Shown: piece by piece, positions 1 through 9,526 of the stretch | Numbering within the stretch: the stretch's first letter is position 1 | How the letters are laid out: each line of letters starts with the position of its first letter | Assembly: GCA_016795485.1 (NCBI GenBank) | Contig: JAEUHM010000018.1 | Span: forward strand, 1-33,869 | Direction of reading: 5' to 3' | DNA length: 33,869 nt | Source of the DNA: Verrucomicrobiaceae bacterium | GTDB lineage: Bacteria; Verrucomicrobiota; Verrucomicrobiia; Verrucomicrobiales; Verrucomicrobiaceae | The notes under the pieces: model-generated | What the model was told of the DNA's origin: nothing | The model's input: only the letters and a program-made list of their open reading frames with translations | The model's database searches: none | Program-made: the position numbers and the translations under genes

Positions 1-80
1 CAATGCATCGACACTTCCAGCTCCTCAAGACTGGCGTGCTCAGCATTCGGTTCGATGTGCGGACGACCCACACTCCTCAA
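1..80 (-). CDS. Possible 5' fragment of a helix-turn-helix/transposase-like gene running off the window
   Basis: On the minus strand a frame stays open from just after a TAG at about 81-83 to the left edge. It would start at TTG (80) or GTG (71). The visible peptide contains GRPHIEPNAEHASLEELE, an N-terminus that reminds me of IS630-like helix-turn-helix transposases; this is recall, not an alignment. There is no ATG start and only about 26 codons are visible, so it may be chance. The overlapping plus-strand frame is also open over this short stretch. Confidence 0.22.
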   Translation of the reverse strand, partial: MRSVGRPHIEPNAEHASLEELEVSMH

Positions 81-161
81 CTATGCCACCTGTAGAAAAG
101 TACAACTTCTTTTTTCCCTTTTCTTTTGAGAACCGCTCTAACTACCCACAAGCTTTGGCAT

Positions 162-1379
162 TTAGCCTGTTGCGCGGGCTTCTTCGGCTAGTATCTCGAG
201 GCCTTCTTGGACGATGGCTTCTGGTTGGGAGAAGGTGATGCGGAGGCACTGGGCGGGCTGTTGCCAGGGTTCTTCTACGCCAAAGGAGAAGTAGTGACCG
301 GGGATGACGAGGACTTTGCGCTGTTTGAGCCGCTGGTAGAGCTCTTTGGCCGGGATGCGGAGGTTTTTGAGCCAGAGCCACAGAAAGAAGGCTCCATCCC
401 GGCGGTGAAGTGCCCAGGGGATGCTCTCGCCGAGGGACTGGGCCAGGACGCTGACGGCAAAGTCTGAGCGCTGCCGATAGAAGGGCCGCACGACTTCCCT
501 CCCCACACGCATGAGCCGGTCGTCTTGGAGGAGCGGGAGCAGGATGCTTTGCCCGAGGTTGCCATTGGCGAGGGAGACGATGGCATTGATGTTCCGCAGG
601 GCGGTGACGATGCGGGGGTCTGCCACGACGATGGAGGTGCGCAAGCCGGGGAGGCCTATCTTTGACAGGCTGATGGAAAAGATGAGCCCGGGCTCCCATT
701 TGGGCTCGAAGCCGGTGTAGACGACGTTGGGGAATGGGTAGCCGTACGCACAGTCGAGGATGAGCGGGGTGCCGTGGCTGTGGGCGAGTTGCTTGAGGCG
801 ATCAAACTCATCGGCAGTGATGACGTTGCCGGTGGGATTGGTGGGACAGGACAAGGCCATGGCAGCGGTGCTGTCGTCAATCTTGAGTCGGTCAAAGTCG
901 ACACGGTATTTGAACTCATGCGGTCCGGTTTCCTCAATGACGCCCGGCACGCCGTGGAACATGCCTGGGCGGAGGTTCTGGTTGGCATAGCCGATGTAGT
1001 CTGGCAGGAGCGGGAAAAGGATCTTCTTCCCGCCGTCGGCAAGGTAGTTGAACAAGAAGAACATGGCGGTCTGGCTGCCGGAGATGACGGCGATGTTCTC
1101 CGCAGTTACTGGCCAGGCGTATTCGCGATGTAGAAACTGAGCAAAGGCTTCCTTGAAGTGGGGATTGCCTCCTGGAGGATCGTAGTTGAGCAGGGCGCGG
1201 TCGAGAGCGGTGCCGTCGTCGAGCATTTCTCTCATGCGGTCGCGCCACAGGGCCTGCACTTCAGGAATGGCTGCTGGTTGACCTCCCCCGAGCATGCGCA
1301 TGTCGGGATAGATGGTCATGGCCTCACCCAGGTCGTCCATGAGTTCCTGTATACCGCTGGGACCTGACAGTGTTTGCAT
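162..1379 (-). CDS. avtA: Valine-pyruvate transaminase (AvtA), PLP-dependent fold-type I
   Basis: Transfers the amino group between valine/alanine and pyruvate/2-oxoisovalerate in the cytoplasm. The protein is 405 residues from the ATG at 1379, close to the 417 of E. coli AvtA, and colinear with it along the whole length. Seen: MLGGGQPAAIPE near the N-terminus, NYDPPGGN near 65, GSQTAMFFLFNYL near 101, FPLLPDYIGYA near 122, SCPTNPTGNVIT near 177 (PLP pocket), DCAYGYPFP near 209, SLSKIGLPG with the PLP lysine K240, and a C-terminal VIPGHYF. An open frame extends upstream to 1478, but those 33 residues overlap DUF2452 and lack similarity to the family, so I start at 1379. It lies 19 bp downstream of the DUF2452 gene and probably shares its transcript. 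Identification is strong. Confidence 0.93.
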   Translation of the reverse strand: MQTLSGPSGIQELMDDLGEAMTIYPDMRMLGGGQPAAIPEVQALWRDRMREMLDDGTALDRALLNYDPPGGNPHFKEAFAQFLHREYAWPVTAENIAVISGSQTAMFFLFNYLADGGKKILFPLLPDYIGYANQNLRPGMFHGVPGVIEETGPHEFKYRVDFDRLKIDDSTAAMALSCPTNPTGNVITADEFDRLKQLAHSHGTPLILDCAYGYPFPNVVYTGFEPKWEPGLIFSISLSKIGLPGLRTSIVVADPRIVTALRNINAIVSLANGNLGQSILLPLLQDDRLMRVGREVVRPFYRQRSDFAVSVLAQSLGESIPWALHRRDGAFFLWLWLKNLRIPAKELYQRLKQRKVLVIPGHYFSFGVEEPWQQPAQCLRITFSQPEAIVQEGLEILAEEARATG

Positions 1380-1398
1380 GGGAGGGGCGTAGTGGAGC

Positions 1399-1845
1399 CT
1401 AATCCTTCGTATCGCCCACCCAATCTCGCAAATCAAAGTCGTCTGAGACCTGCACGGGCTGCCAACGTGCATCTGCATTGAGCATGAAGGTGCCCACCCA
1501 ACGTTGGCTCCACTGCTCTGGGCCGATCATGGAGAGGTGGTAGTCGTCATTGATGACATAGAGGTGATAGGTCTCTCCGATGATGGGTTCAAAGCCGTAG
1601 TGGGCCTCGTAGACGAGCTTGTTCCAGTTAAAGGCGTCAATGACCTGAAGGTAATTTTCCCGCAACTCGGTTAGCTCGCGCTGGAGCTCACGCTCGACCT
1701 TGGTGATGCCCCTGGTCTTGAAGGTGGTGAGGTCCTGAGGAACGATGCGCGGTGCCAGACGCGAGGCCGGGTAATGGAGGAAGTTGGTCCGCGCCGAGGG
1801 ATCGGCTGCGTTGAGGGGCTTGGGCAGGTCGCTGTCGTCAATCAT
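1399..1845 (-). CDS. DUF2452-family protein of unknown function
   Basis: A 148-residue protein from the ATG at 1845; a GTG at 1902 could add 19 residues but they do not resemble the family. The middle is helical and charged (VERELQRELTELRENYLQV), followed by the family-like core NKLVYEAHYGFEPIIGETY, then HLYVINDD, LSMIGPEQW and GTFMLNADARW. I recognise this as DUF2452, best known from Bacteroidetes, where the function is unknown. No signal peptide or membrane segment is seen, so it should be cytoplasmic. It is the first gene of a probable two-gene unit with avtA (19 bp gap), which hints at, but does not prove, an amino-acid related role. Confidence 0.85.
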   Translation of the reverse strand: MIDDSDLPKPLNAADPSARTNFLHYPASRLAPRIVPQDLTTFKTRGITKVERELQRELTELRENYLQVIDAFNWNKLVYEAHYGFEPIIGETYHLYVINDDYHLSMIGPEQWSQRWVGTFMLNADARWQPVQVSDDFDLRDWVGDTKD

Positions 1846-2194
1846 TACGGGTAGTTGGATCGTTACGAATGGGGATGAGTTGAAGAGGCACAGTTGAGAC
1901 ACCGATCATCGATTTGGTTCAGAACCTAGTTCACACTCGTTTGGGGTTGGTTTACACCATTGGGTTGTTTTGGGGTTAATGCACATGACTCCATCGAAAC
2001 TGGGCTCTCCAGCCAACACCCCACATCGCTACTGGAATGAGCGTGCTGTTGAGCATGCAACTCTGTGCTCCAGTCTGGAGATGCGTGGGTTTGTCGACTA
2101 GAAAGCGGTGTCCTTTACTGAGCATTAAAGTATTTTAGTGACAAAAATGACGCATTTACGGTAACATTCTGACACGCTTCCGGTATGGAGTGGT
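1846..2194. other. Divergent intergenic region between DUF2452-avtA and the M6 protease
   Basis: This non-coding gap must carry the promoters of the leftward DUF2452-avtA unit and the rightward protease gene. TTTGGGGTT occurs as a direct repeat at 1940-1948 and 1969-1977 (29 bp period), with a related ATTGGGTTG between them; this could be an operator but might be chance. A possible sigma70-type promoter for the protease lies at 2138-2167 and a GGAG ribosome-binding site just before 2195. I see no RNA gene. Confidence 0.5.
2138..2167 (+). promoter_or_regulatory. Possible sigma70-like promoter of the M6 protease gene
   Basis: GTGACA (2138-2143; five of six match TTGACA) is followed after 18 bases by TAACAT (2162-2167; four of six match TATAAT), 27 bases before the ATG at 2195. 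The local sequence is AT-rich compared with its surroundings. This is a pattern match only. Confidence 0.3.
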
Positions 2195-5100
2195 ATGAAA
2201 ACGCAAGGCCTCCCCCCAATCATCACGGTTGCCGTTTTGCTTATGGCAGCCACTCTTGGGCAGGCGGCCCCTTACCCATCAGGTGGGGAACCGATTACCT
2301 GGAAACAAAAGGATGGCACGGTACTCCATCTGCGGGTGCTGGGGGATGATTTCCTGGCAGTGACGCAGACGGAGGACGGGTTTACGGTTTTGTATGATGA
2401 CAAGAGCGGCAACTACATGCTGGCTCAGAAAGACCCCAACACCGGTGTTTTGGTGCCCAGCGCGGTGCCTGCTCATCTGCCACGCCCTGCCAACATTAAA
2501 CCCGGCTTACGTGACCCGCCTGCGGTAGCTCGGACCAAGCGCAAAGCAATGGAAGACATGTATGACACCGAACGGAAGAAAGCCTTTGAGGCTCGCCTGC
2601 GTGCCAGGCGGCTAAAAAAGGCGGCAGATGCAGGTCAAGCGGCCGCTGTGGAAGATGTGCAGGCCATGGGAAGCTTGTCTGCCGCAGAGTTGGATGGTCT
2701 GGCTGCACCTGTTAGTGGAGCCAGAGTGGGGCTAATGATCCTGGTGCAGTTCCCAGATGACCCTGCCACCACGGATATTGATCCAGTGACGTTCCCCACC
2801 ACCCAATCAAAGGTCACCCGATACTGCAATGAAGTGGGCTATGTAGATGATGGTAACACTGGCTCTGTGCGGGATTACTTTTATGACCAATCTGAGACAA
2901 AGCTAACTCTCACTCATGTGGTGACTGCCATCGTCACCCTGCCCAACCCCAGAAACAAATACAACTACGCCAACTACCCTACCAACACGACCCTTCCCAC
3001 CAGCGGTACCGCCGGTCGAGCTATGCTCACGGACGCCATTACGATTCTCAAAAATCAGGGCTTCGACTTCTCCAGCCTTTCTGTCAACGGCAGTAACCAG
3101 GTGCTTGCCACCAGTATCCTGTTCGCCGGACCCACGTCTGGGCAGTGGTCCTTTGGTCTCTGGCCCCACGCCTCGGCCGTGAGCCAGATCAACGTGGGCA
3201 CCGTAGCGGCACCCAGGTACATTTACCGCTACCAGTGCACTAACGCTTCATCAGAGGCCATCCCAATCGGCACCGTCTGTCATGAATTGGGCCATCTGCT
3301 GCTACAATATCCTGATCTTTATGACGCAGACACATCGGATGGTGACAGCGAGGGCGTAGGGGAGCATTGCCTCATGGGCTCTGCCAACCATCTCAATGGC
3401 GGCAAGACGCCCGGCCCCATAAACCTTTACCTGAAGGACTTTTCTGGCTGGGCCACTCTCACGGACATTACGCCTACCACCAATACCGATGTCATTCTAC
3501 CCACAACCGGGGCCAAGGGTCACCGAATCAAAAAGCCAGGCACAGCAACGGAATACTTCTTGGTGGAGAACCGCGGTAGCGGGGACAAGTGGGCGACCTC
3601 CACCAGGGACCAGGGAGTGCTCATTTGGCACGTGGACGAGGCAGTAACTACGGGCAACAATCGGCAGCAGATGACCTCGTCTCAGCACTACCTCATCTCC
3701 GTGGAGCAGGCTGACGGGTTGTTTGATTTGGAAAACAATCGCGGCCGGGGTGATGCCGACGATTTGTTTGACCTCTCTGACGGCACCTTCGATGACACCA
3801 CCACGCCCTCCTCCAAGTGGTGGTCCGCAGCAGCCTCCGGTGTGGAGATCAATGTGCTGAGCGTACCCTCTTCCAAAATGCTAGTGCGTTTTGGCACCAA
3901 TGCCAAACCTGGCATTACCAGCCCACTCTCCGCCACCGGCTCGCTAGGTTGGGTGTTTTCCTACCAGATCACAGCCACATTGAACCCCAGCAGTTTCGGT
4001 GCCACGGGATTGCCCAGCGGATTGACCGTCAACTCCGCCAGCGGACTCATCTCTGGCACACCCACTGAATCCGGCGTATTCACCGTCAGCCTAAGTGCCA
4101 CCAACGGCGCAGGCACCTCCACTGTGCCGATGGCACTCACGGTCAACTCGCCAAAGAGCAGCATTTACGACGACTTTGAGCCTGCGGTAGACTCCACTCA
4201 ATGGGCAGAACTTACCGGCTCGCTCACGGCCAACAAGAACGCTGCGGCAGGTCCAGGAAACTACGGCAACAGCTTGTGGTTCAGCGGTAGCGGTGGGCGA
4301 CAGGCCACGACGGCAAGTGTGGATGTGACTGCGGGCGGCAATGTGCATTTCAAGTTCGCCGCGTCAGACGGCAGCAGTTACCCCTGGGAAAAAATCGAAA
4401 CCGGCGAGGGTGTCGTGCTCGAGTACACCACAGACGGTAGCACTTTCACTCAGCTTTCCGGGCCTTATACCAACACCACATGGCAGTCGTACACCGTGCC
4501 AGTTCCTCCAGCCGCTCAGACCGCAGCCACCGGTTTTCGATTCCGCCAGCTTGCATACAGTGGGGTAAACAGTGACCATTGCGCAATCGATGACGTGTTT
4601 ATTGGTCAGGGAGGTCTGCCAGTACCGATCATCACCCTTGAGCAGCCTACTGGTACGCCGTTGGCCAATGGTGGAGCCGTGGATTACGGCCGGGTGGCGA
4701 CTGCCCTGCCCCGGAGCATAAGTTTCTTGGTAAAAAATAACGGCACGATGGACCTCATAGGCGTGGCCGCTGCAATTTCGGGCACCAATGCCGCAGACTT
4801 CGCCATCACGACGGCTCCATCTAGTTCTATAGCGCCAGGAGCCTCCTCCACGCTGACCGTGCGCTTCACTCCCGAGGCACTCGGCAACAGCAACGCCAAC
4901 CTAGTCATCACCAGCAGTGACGTGACCACGCCCAGCTACAGTCTAATACTCAGCGGCACAGGCTTCACACCGGCCACTGCCATTCTCGACGACTTTGATC
5001 CATATCTGGACAGCACCGTTTGGTCCTACTTCACCGGGAACCCGCAAACCAATACCACCGGTGCGCAAGGTGGGCCGGGGTCGGTTGGGAGCAGTCTCTG

Positions 5101-8100
5101 GTTTGGCGGTGCGGGCAGCAGATCTGCAGTTACAGTGGCGGTCAACACGACCGGAGGCGGCAATGTCATCTTCCGACTGTCCCTGGGCAACAATAGCGGA
5201 TCCAACTGGGACCAACCTGAGACGGGTGAGGGCGTGGTGGTGGAGTATTCCAACAATGGCACCACCTTCACCCAGATCGGCAGCACGAGTTACACCAACA
5301 CCACCTGGCAGGTAGTCGCAATCGCCATCCCCGCCGCAGCCATGACTTCCGCCACGCAGTTCCGCATCCGCCAGTTAGCCAACTCCGGTGCAGGTCATGA
5401 CCACTGGGCCATCGACAACCTACATATCGGCACAGGTGCCATAGCCGCGCCGGAAATTGAGGTAGACCATCCCGTGGGCAACTCCCTCGTGGATGGTGCA
5501 TCCACCATTCAAGTGGGAAATATCGTTGTCGGGGCTCCCAACCTCCTGACCTTCACGATTCGCAACGTGGGCACCACACCGCTCACAGGCATTGCAACCT
5601 CTCTAGCTGGCACCAACCCCGGGGACTTCTCTGTCACCCTCGCGCCTGCTACCTCCGTGGCGGCGCTGTACAGCACCACCCTTGTCCTGAGATTTCAGCC
5701 CACTGCCGCTGGTGCACGTTCCGCCACCCTGCGTGTGGCCAGCAATGACGGCAACGAGAACCCATTTGATATCAATCTTTCCGGCACCGCAACTGCCGCG
5801 CTCACAGGCCTAGATTTTGCCATCCTAAGCCTGGGCAGCACCCCCACTGCCACGGTGGACCATAGCGCACTCAGCGGCGCGTCTCGTGGCGGAGTTGCCG
5901 CCTCCGGTAGCACTGCGCTCGTCACAGGTGCCACCGCAACAGCAGTGTATCCGGCCAGCCTAGCCGCACCAGGATTAGTTGCGGCCCAGTTTGATGGCAT
6001 CTGTGGTGATGTTGGCACAGGGGAAATCTATACTCTGGCCCACGGGAACTCCCGCATAAGCAGCGCCAGCACCTCCGCTAGTCAATTGCAGAGGCTCAAC
6101 CCACTAGACGGAGCCACCACGGCCACCTTTATCAACCTCAGCCAGACCATACCTTTGGCCTCTGGAGGCGGCATCTTCAGCGGATACGGGAGGATTTTGA
6201 TTCACAACGGCAGTTCCGTTTATGAAATCCGCACTCCCTCCGGCACGGTCACCAATCTGGGCAGCATGGCTATCCCAAGTTGGCACCCGAGTGCCACTTG
6301 GGCTGTCTGGGGTGCCACAGAGTACTTCGGAGGCAAGCACTACCTCTGCTACAGAGATGGAGGCAACGACATCGTCCGGTGCAGCGTGCCAGATAGGCGG
6401 GTGGAGATCATCAAAAGCTTCACCAATCTCGGGAACATGGCAAACTTCACCGTAAGTCCCAAACTAGGCAGTTGGTTCTTCCACCACCAACTGGCCAGCC
6501 AGTTCGGCACCGCGCCCCAGCTCCTCGGGCGTGCTGCTGCCACCTTTAGCGCGGGTAATGCAGTTGCCCCGACCGTCATGAGCCGGGGAAAGGACACCTT
6601 TGTGCGCGGCAACGCAGACAGCTACCAAGTCATTGCCACCGCGTCTCCCACCAGCTACTCCGCCAGTGGCATCCCTACCGGAATGACGTTTAGCACCAGC
6701 ACCGGCCTGCTCAGCGGAGTGCCCACTGCATCTGGCATATTCAACGTCCAGTTTACTGCCAGCAACGGCTCCGGTTCAGGCAATAAGACCGTGGTCATCA
6801 CTGTCTACGAACCGCTCACCGCTTTTTTTGACGGTTTTGACCCTGCCATGGATACCCCACTGTGGGTGGACGTCCAAGGCAGCCCGGCGGCCAACACCAC
6901 GGGCCAACTGGCCGGCAGCGGCTCCACCGGGAACTCCCTGCACTTCAGCTCCGGAGGTGCGCGGACCATAACCACCCGCCCGCTGGACACGCGCGGGGGC
7001 GGCATCTTTTCCTTCAAGTTCGCCGCCGCCAACGGCACTGGGCTAGGTTGGAACTCTTTCAGCATCACGGAAGGCGTCATACTGGAATACTCCACCAATG
7101 GGGACGATTTCGTCCCGCTCGGTGGTCCGTATTTCAATCGCGGTTGGGAAACGGCAGCCGTGGTCGTGCCTGTAGCTGCCCGCAGTGCCTCCACGTTCTT
7201 TCGCATCCGCCAGCCCATCCACAGCGGAGCTAGCCAAAGCCAGTGGGCGCTGGATGACGTGAGTTATGATGCAGGTGGCGTGCCAACCCCAGACATCGCT
7301 CTGGAGAACGCTGCCGGCACGCCTTTCCGCTCTGGCCACCTCATTGACTGGGAGAAGGTGCATCTGGAGCAGAACCCCGTTCTAGCAATGGTGGTCAAGA
7401 ACTACGGTGCCGCCGCGCTTACGGAGCTCTCTGCTTCCTTTACTGGCGTGAACCGCGATGATTGTTTGATTCAAGGCTTGCCCGGCAGTCTGGCATCCGG
7501 TGCCGCCGCCAATATCCAAATCAGCTTTAAACCCCTGAGCGAGGGTCCCCGTGAGGCAGAGCTAGAGATCGTAAGCGACGATGGCGATGAATCTCCCTAC
7601 CGGCTCCCGCAAAAGGGATTTGGCATTGACACAAGCCCAACCGGCCGAGCGCGAATCAATTTCCAACAGACCGCCACTAGGCTGGTATTTTACATCGGAG
7701 CGGAAAATGTTGATACGGTCTGGGTGGAAGCCGCAGGGCTGCCGAACCTGAAATACCAGTGGTATCGCAATGGCAAAGCCGTCTCCGGTGCACGCGGACC
7801 GCTGTTACCCCTGGAGCGGCCCACACTGGCCCAAGCCGGGCGCTACCATTGCAAAGTCAGCAACGTGGTGGCCGGCAAGACCTACTTTGAACTGAGCACA
7901 CCAGTGGAGGTTATCGTGGCGGACATCAATGACTACCCCATTTCTATCAAAGCAGGAAGCGCTACCACGCTTCCGTGTTACATAGCCGGAAACGGCCTCA
8001 CTTATGAGTGGTACAAGGACCCGGACCTCATAGCAGGAGCCGTGGGAAAGACGCTCAAAACCGCCTCTCTCCCTGGACCGGCCACGCACTACTACACGTG

Positions 8101-9526
8101 CCGGATAAACGTTGGAGGAGGGAGGACGGAAGTCATCGCCTACCGGGTGCTCACGCATGAATTGCCACCGCTGCTAGACAGCGTGGACTTCCTTACTCCA
8201 GGTAAGGTCGGTGCGCCATATACTTATCAAGTGGGCTATCACACCGATGTGGCGCGGGCACCTTCACGGTTCAACGCCATCGGTCTACCCGCTGGCGTCA
8301 GCATTTCCCCGTCCGGCTTCATTCAGGGCACACCCCGCGTGAGCGGCGAGTTTTTCCCCACCATCACAGCCAGCAACTCGGCTGGCAAAGCCACCTTCAA
8401 CCCACAGTTTGTCTGCCAAGCATTGCCCGTGGAGCACACGGGAACCTTTGCTGGGCTGGTAAGCGCCAATGCAGGCCTTAATGCAGCCCTGGGTGGACAC
8501 GTCAGCTTTACAGTGACCAAGAGCGCCGCATTGACCGGCAACCTGCTCATGGGCCGTGAGGCGTACCGCTTCACGGGCACCCTAGACCCCACCAATGACG
8601 CTGGATCGGTCTTTGCCACTAACCTGCCCAGAGTAGGAAGGTATCCACTGCATCTTACTCTGCTTCTCACGCCAGAAGGAGGCCTCGGAGGCGCCGTGCG
8701 TGCCCTGGGGGACGCCGTCTCCATCAACGGTGGTCGGAATAACTTCCACCGGGGCAATCCTGTGACAGGGAAGCCTGGCAAGTTTACCTTTGCGCTCACT
8801 CCGCCTCCTGGCAGGCCGGATGCGCCCGAGGGCGCGATGCACGGCAGGCTGAGCCTTACTTCTTCCTCCGGCAACGTCGCGCTCTATGCCAAGCTGCCAG
8901 ACGGCACCGTGGTGACTCGAAGCGCCTTCCTTCAGGAGTTTGGGAGTGCGGGCTTTTTCAAAGTGCTCTACCCCGAGAGCATGACAGGAAGCATCACTGG
9001 CTGGTTCGCTCTCCCAGACGAAGGCAATCCAAGCGCGTTTGCTATGGTGGATTGGACCAGACCACCCAACCCCAGCAGCAAGGAGCGCATCTACAAGGCA
9101 GGCTTTGAAACCATCTCTATGCAAGGACCGTCCGCAGGCTATAGCCCACCCGTCTCTCCCTCTGTGTTCATGAATGCCAACGTGCTGCTGCCAGACAATG
9201 CTCAGTTGGCCTTTACCCACTCATCCGCACTACCCACACCTGGACCAGACATCACCTTCAGTATTGAGAAAAAGAACAAGCTGACCCTACCTAAGGGAGG
9301 CTCACTGGCCAACCCCCGATCAACCACGCTGAAAGTAGACCCGACTACGGGTGGGTTCTCGGGCACGTTCATGGCCGATGGCCAACGCAGAGGCACCTTC
9401 TCGGGCATCCTAGTGGAAGACAGAGGCTACGGCTTCTTTTTACTGCCCAGCGCCGCTGAAGCGGGAGAATCCGCTAGCCGGACTCCCATCCTCTCCGGCA
9501 GCGTTACACTCACACCGAGTCCGTGA
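2195..9526 (+). CDS. Giant secreted M6-type metalloprotease with Ig-like, ASH-like and repeated beta-sandwich modules
   Basis: 2443 residues. A signal peptide spans about 1-25 (hydrophobic IITVAVLLMAATLG then GQAAP). Residues ~26-170 resemble the propeptide of immune-inhibitor-A-like (M6) proteases. The catalytic domain is ~178-570, with zinc motif HELGH at 363-367 followed by PDLYD, whose Asp is the usual third ligand of this class. Then: putative Ig (He_PIG) ~571-655; a ~150-residue module starting DDFEPAVDSTQW at 658; a choice-of-anchor-D/ASH-like domain ~815-925; a second module from ~930; a second ASH-like domain ~1087-1205; a possible beta-propeller-like region ~1205-1450; He_PIG; a third module from ~1543; a third ASH-like domain ~1699-1810; Ig-like domains ~1819-1990; He_PIG ~1996-2075; and a ~360-residue C-terminal domain I cannot name. 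No sortase, PEP-CTERM or clear type IX signal is seen at the C-terminus. The ATG follows GGAG by 5 bases. Protease activity is likely; substrate unknown. Confidence 0.88.
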   Translation: MKTQGLPPIITVAVLLMAATLGQAAPYPSGGEPITWKQKDGTVLHLRVLGDDFLAVTQTEDGFTVLYDDKSGNYMLAQKDPNTGVLVPSAVPAHLPRPANIKPGLRDPPAVARTKRKAMEDMYDTERKKAFEARLRARRLKKAADAGQAAAVEDVQAMGSLSAAELDGLAAPVSGARVGLMILVQFPDDPATTDIDPVTFPTTQSKVTRYCNEVGYVDDGNTGSVRDYFYDQSETKLTLTHVVTAIVTLPNPRNKYNYANYPTNTTLPTSGTAGRAMLTDAITILKNQGFDFSSLSVNGSNQVLATSILFAGPTSGQWSFGLWPHASAVSQINVGTVAAPRYIYRYQCTNASSEAIPIGTVCHELGHLLLQYPDLYDADTSDGDSEGVGEHCLMGSANHLNGGKTPGPINLYLKDFSGWATLTDITPTTNTDVILPTTGAKGHRIKKPGTATEYFLVENRGSGDKWATSTRDQGVLIWHVDEAVTTGNNRQQMTSSQHYLISVEQADGLFDLENNRGRGDADDLFDLSDGTFDDTTTPSSKWWSAAASGVEINVLSVPSSKMLVRFGTNAKPGITSPLSATGSLGWVFSYQITATLNPSSFGATGLPSGLTVNSASGLISGTPTESGVFTVSLSATNGAGTSTVPMALTVNSPKSSIYDDFEPAVDSTQWAELTGSLTANKNAAAGPGNYGNSLWFSGSGGRQATTASVDVTAGGNVHFKFAASDGSSYPWEKIETGEGVVLEYTTDGSTFTQLSGPYTNTTWQSYTVPVPPAAQTAATGFRFRQLAYSGVNSDHCAIDDVFIGQGGLPVPIITLEQPTGTPLANGGAVDYGRVATALPRSISFLVKNNGTMDLIGVAAAISGTNAADFAITTAPSSSIAPGASSTLTVRFTPEALGNSNANLVITSSDVTTPSYSLILSGTGFTPATAILDDFDPYLDSTVWSYFTGNPQTNTTGAQGGPGSVGSSLWFGGAGSRSAVTVAVNTTGGGNVIFRLSLGNNSGSNWDQPETGEGVVVEYSNNGTTFTQIGSTSYTNTTWQVVAIAIPAAAMTSATQFRIRQLANSGAGHDHWAIDNLHIGTGAIAAPEIEVDHPVGNSLVDGASTIQVGNIVVGAPNLLTFTIRNVGTTPLTGIATSLAGTNPGDFSVTLAPATSVAALYSTTLVLRFQPTAAGARSATLRVASNDGNENPFDINLSGTATAALTGLDFAILSLGSTPTATVDHSALSGASRGGVAASGSTALVTGATATAVYPASLAAPGLVAAQFDGICGDVGTGEIYTLAHGNSRISSASTSASQLQRLNPLDGATTATFINLSQTIPLASGGGIFSGYGRILIHNGSSVYEIRTPSGTVTNLGSMAIPSWHPSATWAVWGATEYFGGKHYLCYRDGGNDIVRCSVPDRRVEIIKSFTNLGNMANFTVSPKLGSWFFHHQLASQFGTAPQLLGRAAATFSAGNAVAPTVMSRGKDTFVRGNADSYQVIATASPTSYSASGIPTGMTFSTSTGLLSGVPTASGIFNVQFTASNGSGSGNKTVVITVYEPLTAFFDGFDPAMDTPLWVDVQGSPAANTTGQLAGSGSTGNSLHFSSGGARTITTRPLDTRGGGIFSFKFAAANGTGLGWNSFSITEGVILEYSTNGDDFVPLGGPYFNRGWETAAVVVPVAARSASTFFRIRQPIHSGASQSQWALDDVSYDAGGVPTPDIALENAAGTPFRSGHLIDWEKVHLEQNPVLAMVVKNYGAAALTELSASFTGVNRDDCLIQGLPGSLASGAAANIQISFKPLSEGPREAELEIVSDDGDESPYRLPQKGFGIDTSPTGRARINFQQTATRLVFYIGAENVDTVWVEAAGLPNLKYQWYRNGKAVSGARGPLLPLERPTLAQAGRYHCKVSNVVAGKTYFELSTPVEVIVADINDYPISIKAGSATTLPCYIAGNGLTYEWYKDPDLIAGAVGKTLKTASLPGPATHYYTCRINVGGGRTEVIAYRVLTHELPPLLDSVDFLTPGKVGAPYTYQVGYHTDVARAPSRFNAIGLPAGVSISPSGFIQGTPRVSGEFFPTITASNSAGKATFNPQFVCQALPVEHTGTFAGLVSANAGLNAALGGHVSFTVTKSAALTGNLLMGREAYRFTGTLDPTNDAGSVFATNLPRVGRYPLHLTLLLTPEGGLGGAVRALGDAVSINGGRNNFHRGNPVTGKPGKFTFALTPPPGRPDAPEGAMHGRLSLTSSSGNVALYAKLPDGTVVTRSAFLQEFGSAGFFKVLYPESMTGSITGWFALPDEGNPSAFAMVDWTRPPNPSSKERIYKAGFETISMQGPSAGYSPPVSPSVFMNANVLLPDNAQLAFTHSSALPTPGPDITFSIEKKNKLTLPKGGSLANPRSTTLKVDPTTGGFSGTFMADGQRRGTFSGILVEDRGYGFFLLPSAAEAGESASRTPILSGSVTLTPSP

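Noticed and set aside
2195..9526. CRISPR-like or tandem DNA repeats inside the giant gene
   Set aside because: The repetition is at protein-module level, with widely spaced and diverged DNA; no regular short repeat-spacer pattern exists.
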